Part shown: positions 62,221-64,000 of the stretch, one piece after another
Position numbering within the stretch: position 1 is the stretch's first letter
Layout of the letters: each line of letters opens with the position of its first letter
DNA from: G965202915 sp965202915
GTDB lineage: Bacteria > Pseudomonadota > Gammaproteobacteria > Eutrophobiales > Eutrophobiaceae
Direction: 5' to 3'
Assembly: GCA_965202915.1 (NCBI GenBank)
Contig: OZ241847.1
Span: forward strand, 1,612,001-1,676,000
DNA length: 64,000 nt
Notes under the pieces: model-generated
Told to the model about the DNA's origin: nothing
Database searches by the model: none
Seen by the model: only the letters and a program-made list of their open reading frames with translations
Made by a program: the position numbers and the translations under genes

Positions 62221-62928
62221 ATGAGCAAACGCGGGGCTTACGGCGTGAACGAGGCCGTCGATTATAATGCGATAAGCAGTGTTTGGACCGGCACGGATGC
62301 CGCGCTGCTTACGGAAATGCTGGATTTCTATCCGGTCATCGACACCGAGCCGATCCTGGATGCCACCTATAACACGGGCCGCATGTGGCGGGGAACGGGC
62401 CGTAACCCTGTGTCCATGGACATCGACCCGCGGTACGCCCCCGATATTGTGGCGGACAACCGCGTTATGGCGGGCGTCCGGGACAATTCCTACGCAGTCG
62501 TGGTGTACGATCCGCCGCACGTCGGGCCGCAGGGCCGAGATAAGAGCAAAAAGCGCTTCGATGTGGACTTCGGCGCGACCATGGCTTGCGGAAAGGAGCA
62601 CGGATGGAGCCTGAGCTACCTGTATCCGCCGTTCCTGGAGCAGGCCAGGCGCGTCCTCAAGCCGGATGGCATTCTGCTCGCCAAGATCACCGACATTGTG
62701 AACAACCATCGCCAGCGCTGGGCGCACTGCGACTTCATAGCGATGGCCGGGAATGCCGGGTTCGTGGTCTGCGATCTGATTGTGAAAGTGCGAAAAGGGC
62801 CGATGAAGTCCACCAAATGGAAAAATGCTCAGCATGCCCGCAAGCGTCATTGTTTCTGGATCGTATGCCGCAACGGGCCATACAGCGAACGCAGGCTGAG
62901 TACCGGGGCCGATGTTGCGGTCGTATAA
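62221..62928 (+). CDS. DNA methyltransferase-like protein, partner of Eco29kI-like enzyme
   Basis: 235 residues from ATG 62221 after AGGGGCAAA; an in-frame start seven codons earlier is possible. DATYNTGRMWRGTGR takes the place of the SAM-binding motif I and VVVYDPPH that of motif IV, in alpha- or gamma-like order, so it is probably an amino-methyltransferase; a long insert carries FDVDFGATMACGKE. The prototype Eco29kI partner is a C5-cytosine enzyme, so this pairing differs. It overlaps the endonuclease gene by 17 bases. Confidence 0.75.
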   Translation: MSKRGAYGVNEAVDYNAISSVWTGTDAALLTEMLDFYPVIDTEPILDATYNTGRMWRGTGRNPVSMDIDPRYAPDIVADNRVMAGVRDNSYAVVVYDPPHVGPQGRDKSKKRFDVDFGATMACGKEHGWSLSYLYPPFLEQARRVLKPDGILLAKITDIVNNHRQRWAHCDFIAMAGNAGFVVCDLIVKVRKGPMKSTKWKNAQHARKRHCFWIVCRNGPYSERRLSTGADVAVV

Positions 62929-63445
62929 CCCACTCAGCATCGATGAACTGGGCCGGAACGCCGTGCGTGCCCTGATGGCCTACGACGTCGCCGAACTGCC
63001 ACCCGGCGATCCGTTCCAGGGCGCAGGCGTCTATACGATCCACTACGCTGGGTCGTTTGCGCCATATGCAGGACTGGGTGAGACGCCGATCTATGTCGGC
63101 AGGGCAGACAATGACCTGCATGGCCGGCTGTCGGAGCACGCAGCGTCCATTGAAGCCGCAGAGAATCTGCGCCGCGATGAGTTCGGCTGCCGCTGGCTCG
63201 TGCTCGAACCGATCTGGATCAATCTGACCGAGAAAATCCTGATCGACCGGTACCGCCCCATCTGGAACAAGGTGCTGATAGGGTTCGGCATCCATGATCC
63301 GGGCGGTGGACGGCGCAATCAGCGTCGCTCCCAATGGGACACCGTGCATCCGGGAAGATCATGGTCGGCAAAGCAGCGCGAACCAGAGGAACCAGCCGGG
63401 CAACTGCTGGAACGAATCACACAGCATCGACGGCAAGAGCAATGA
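62912..63445 (+). CDS. Eco29kI-like GIY-YIG restriction endonuclease
   Basis: 177 residues. GVYTIHYAGSFAPYAG with PIYVGRADNDLHGRLSEHA forms the GIY-YIG core, the catalytic arginine follows in GRLSEH, and glutamate in NLTEKILIDRYRPIWNKV. GFGIHDPGGGRRNQRRSQWDTVHPGR is the Eco29kI-family hallmark. Eco29kI itself cuts CCGCGG. Bases 63446-63530 show no gene. Confidence 0.88.
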   Translation: MLRSYNPLSIDELGRNAVRALMAYDVAELPPGDPFQGAGVYTIHYAGSFAPYAGLGETPIYVGRADNDLHGRLSEHAASIEAAENLRRDEFGCRWLVLEPIWINLTEKILIDRYRPIWNKVLIGFGIHDPGGGRRNQRRSQWDTVHPGRSWSAKQREPEEPAGQLLERITQHRRQEQ

Positions 63446-63530
63446 CGAAATAAGGACGGATCACAGGACAAAATTGACGCTGTTGCGCGAAAAGAATGGC
63501 CGTGCAGTGGCAACCGATGAATGCAACCGC

Positions 63531-63558
63531 TTGACTGTATTGCGCAACATGCTACACT
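63531..63558 (+). promoter_or_regulatory. Promoter of higBA, probably leaderless
   Basis: TTGACT (63531-63536), a 16-base spacer and TACACT (63553-63558) form a strong sigma-70-like promoter. Transcription should begin about seven bases on, at or beside the higB ATG (63565). An 8-base palindrome TTGCGCAA lies in the spacer (63540-63547), a candidate operator for HigA. Confidence 0.7.
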
Positions 63559-63564
63559 TCATTT

Positions 63565-63838
63565 ATGATCAAGTCCTTCAAGCACAGAGGCCTGGAGATG
63601 TTTTACGAAAGTGGCAGTGTTAGAGGAATTCAGGCGAAGCACGCCGACAGACTGAGAATGCGACTGGCGGCCCCGGATACCGCTCAATCCATCGATGACA
63701 TCGATATTCCAGGGTATCGATTGCATCCGTTGACGGGTGAGCGAACAGGTGGCTGGTCGATCACTGTAAATGCAAACTGGCGCCTTTGAATTTAAAGAAG
63801 GAAATGTATATATATTAAATTACGAGGATTATCACTAA
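63565..63838 (+). pseudogene. higB: HigB/RelE-type toxin, frameshifted near 3' end
   Basis: MIKSFKHRGLEMFYESGSVRGIQAKHADRLRMRL, PGYRLHPLTGERTGGWSITVNANWR matches HigB mRNA interferase. After NWR the frame meets TGA (63787-63789). The expected ending, FEFKEGNVYILNYEDYH, is present in another frame and stops at 63836-63838, overlapping the higA start (TAATG). A small deletion, about five bases relative to homologues, explains it. The 74-residue product lacks the last strand and would probably be inactive. Sequencing error cannot be excluded. Confidence 0.75.
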
Positions 63839-64000
63839 TGGCTATGCACAATCCCCCCCATCCGGGTGAATTTATCGTGGCTTCCTATATGGAACCATTT
63901 GGTTTAAGTTGCCACTATCTTGCTGCGAAATTAGACGTTGCCGCATCAACCCTTAACCGAGTGCTGAAAAAGCAAAGTGGTATCAGCCCGAAAATGGCAC
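63838..64000 (+). CDS. higA: HigA-type antitoxin (partial, runs off window)
   Basis: 54 codons in the window: MAMHNPPHPGEFIVASYMEPFGLSCHYLAAKLDVAASTLNRVLKKQSGISPKMA, an XRE-type helix-turn-helix of the HigA family. It neutralises HigB and represses the operon. It starts on the last base of the restored higB stop. Confidence 0.88.
   Translation, partial: MAMHNPPHPGEFIVASYMEPFGLSCHYLAAKLDVAASTLNRVLKKQSGISPKMA

Overview
This window looks like the chromosome of an uncultured gammaproteobacterium. The evidence is gene order: mreBCD-mrdA-rodA-mltB-rlpA-dacC-dat, gpmI/envC divergent from yibN-secB-gpsA, thrS-infC-rpmI-rplT-pheS, and argH divergent from an algZ/algR-type pair. The glutamate-cysteine ligase is of the Acidithiobacillus/Nitrosomonas type, and a tkt-gap-pgk-fba cluster is present. 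Both suit a Chromatiales/Thiotrichales-like lineage, but that placement is inference. No rRNA or tRNA gene was recognised.

Layout. 1-6.8 kb is an AT-rich defence island. It holds a frameshifted gene, a gamma-class DNA methyltransferase with only a stub of a partner, an ApaLI-like restriction-modification pair and a DprA/Smf paralogue. Three diverged copies of one non-coding repeat punctuate it. 6.9-16.6 kb is one minus-strand cell-wall and cell-shape operon. 16.9-20.1 kb is gatCAB. 20.2-24.8 kb is a second accessory block: IS256 and IS91 remnants, a secreted/membrane protein gene with an in-frame stop between inverted IS256 ends, and a PmeII-like restriction enzyme with two methyltransferases. 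24.9-38.1 kb is housekeeping: envC-gpmI, yibN-secB-gpsA, terB-hspQ-rhodanese, ilvE, tatABC and thrS-infC-rpmI-rplT-pheS, with no pheT next to pheS. 38.2-40.6 kb has a secreted matrixin-LRR-dockerin-like protein and a small secreted partner. 40.7-49.9 kb has gshA, algZ/algR and argH-asmA-mutY-yggX. 50-56.8 kb is the most unusual part. It contains modular palindromic repeats, a 1.1 kb tandem duplication carrying coiled-coil membrane protein genes whose 54-bp codon repeats have expanded, Mu-like phage morphogenesis genes and a 5'-truncated LRR gene. 56.8-62.1 kb is tkt-gap-pgk-fba. 62.2-64 kb is a third defence block: an Eco29kI-like GIY-YIG restriction pair and a HigBA toxin-antitoxin whose toxin gene is frameshifted.

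How it fits together. Conserved operons alternate with plastic islands. At least four restriction-modification loci and one toxin-antitoxin locus occur in 64 kb. The islands are bounded by repeats, and several genes are cut off at or near repeat boundaries, which suggests that recombination between dispersed repeats shapes the locus. The strongest candidate for something undescribed is the modular repeat family. Its core can fold as an outer stem enclosing two adjacent hairpins, a three-way junction, and a separate 20-nt hairpin repeatedly lies directly after stop codons.
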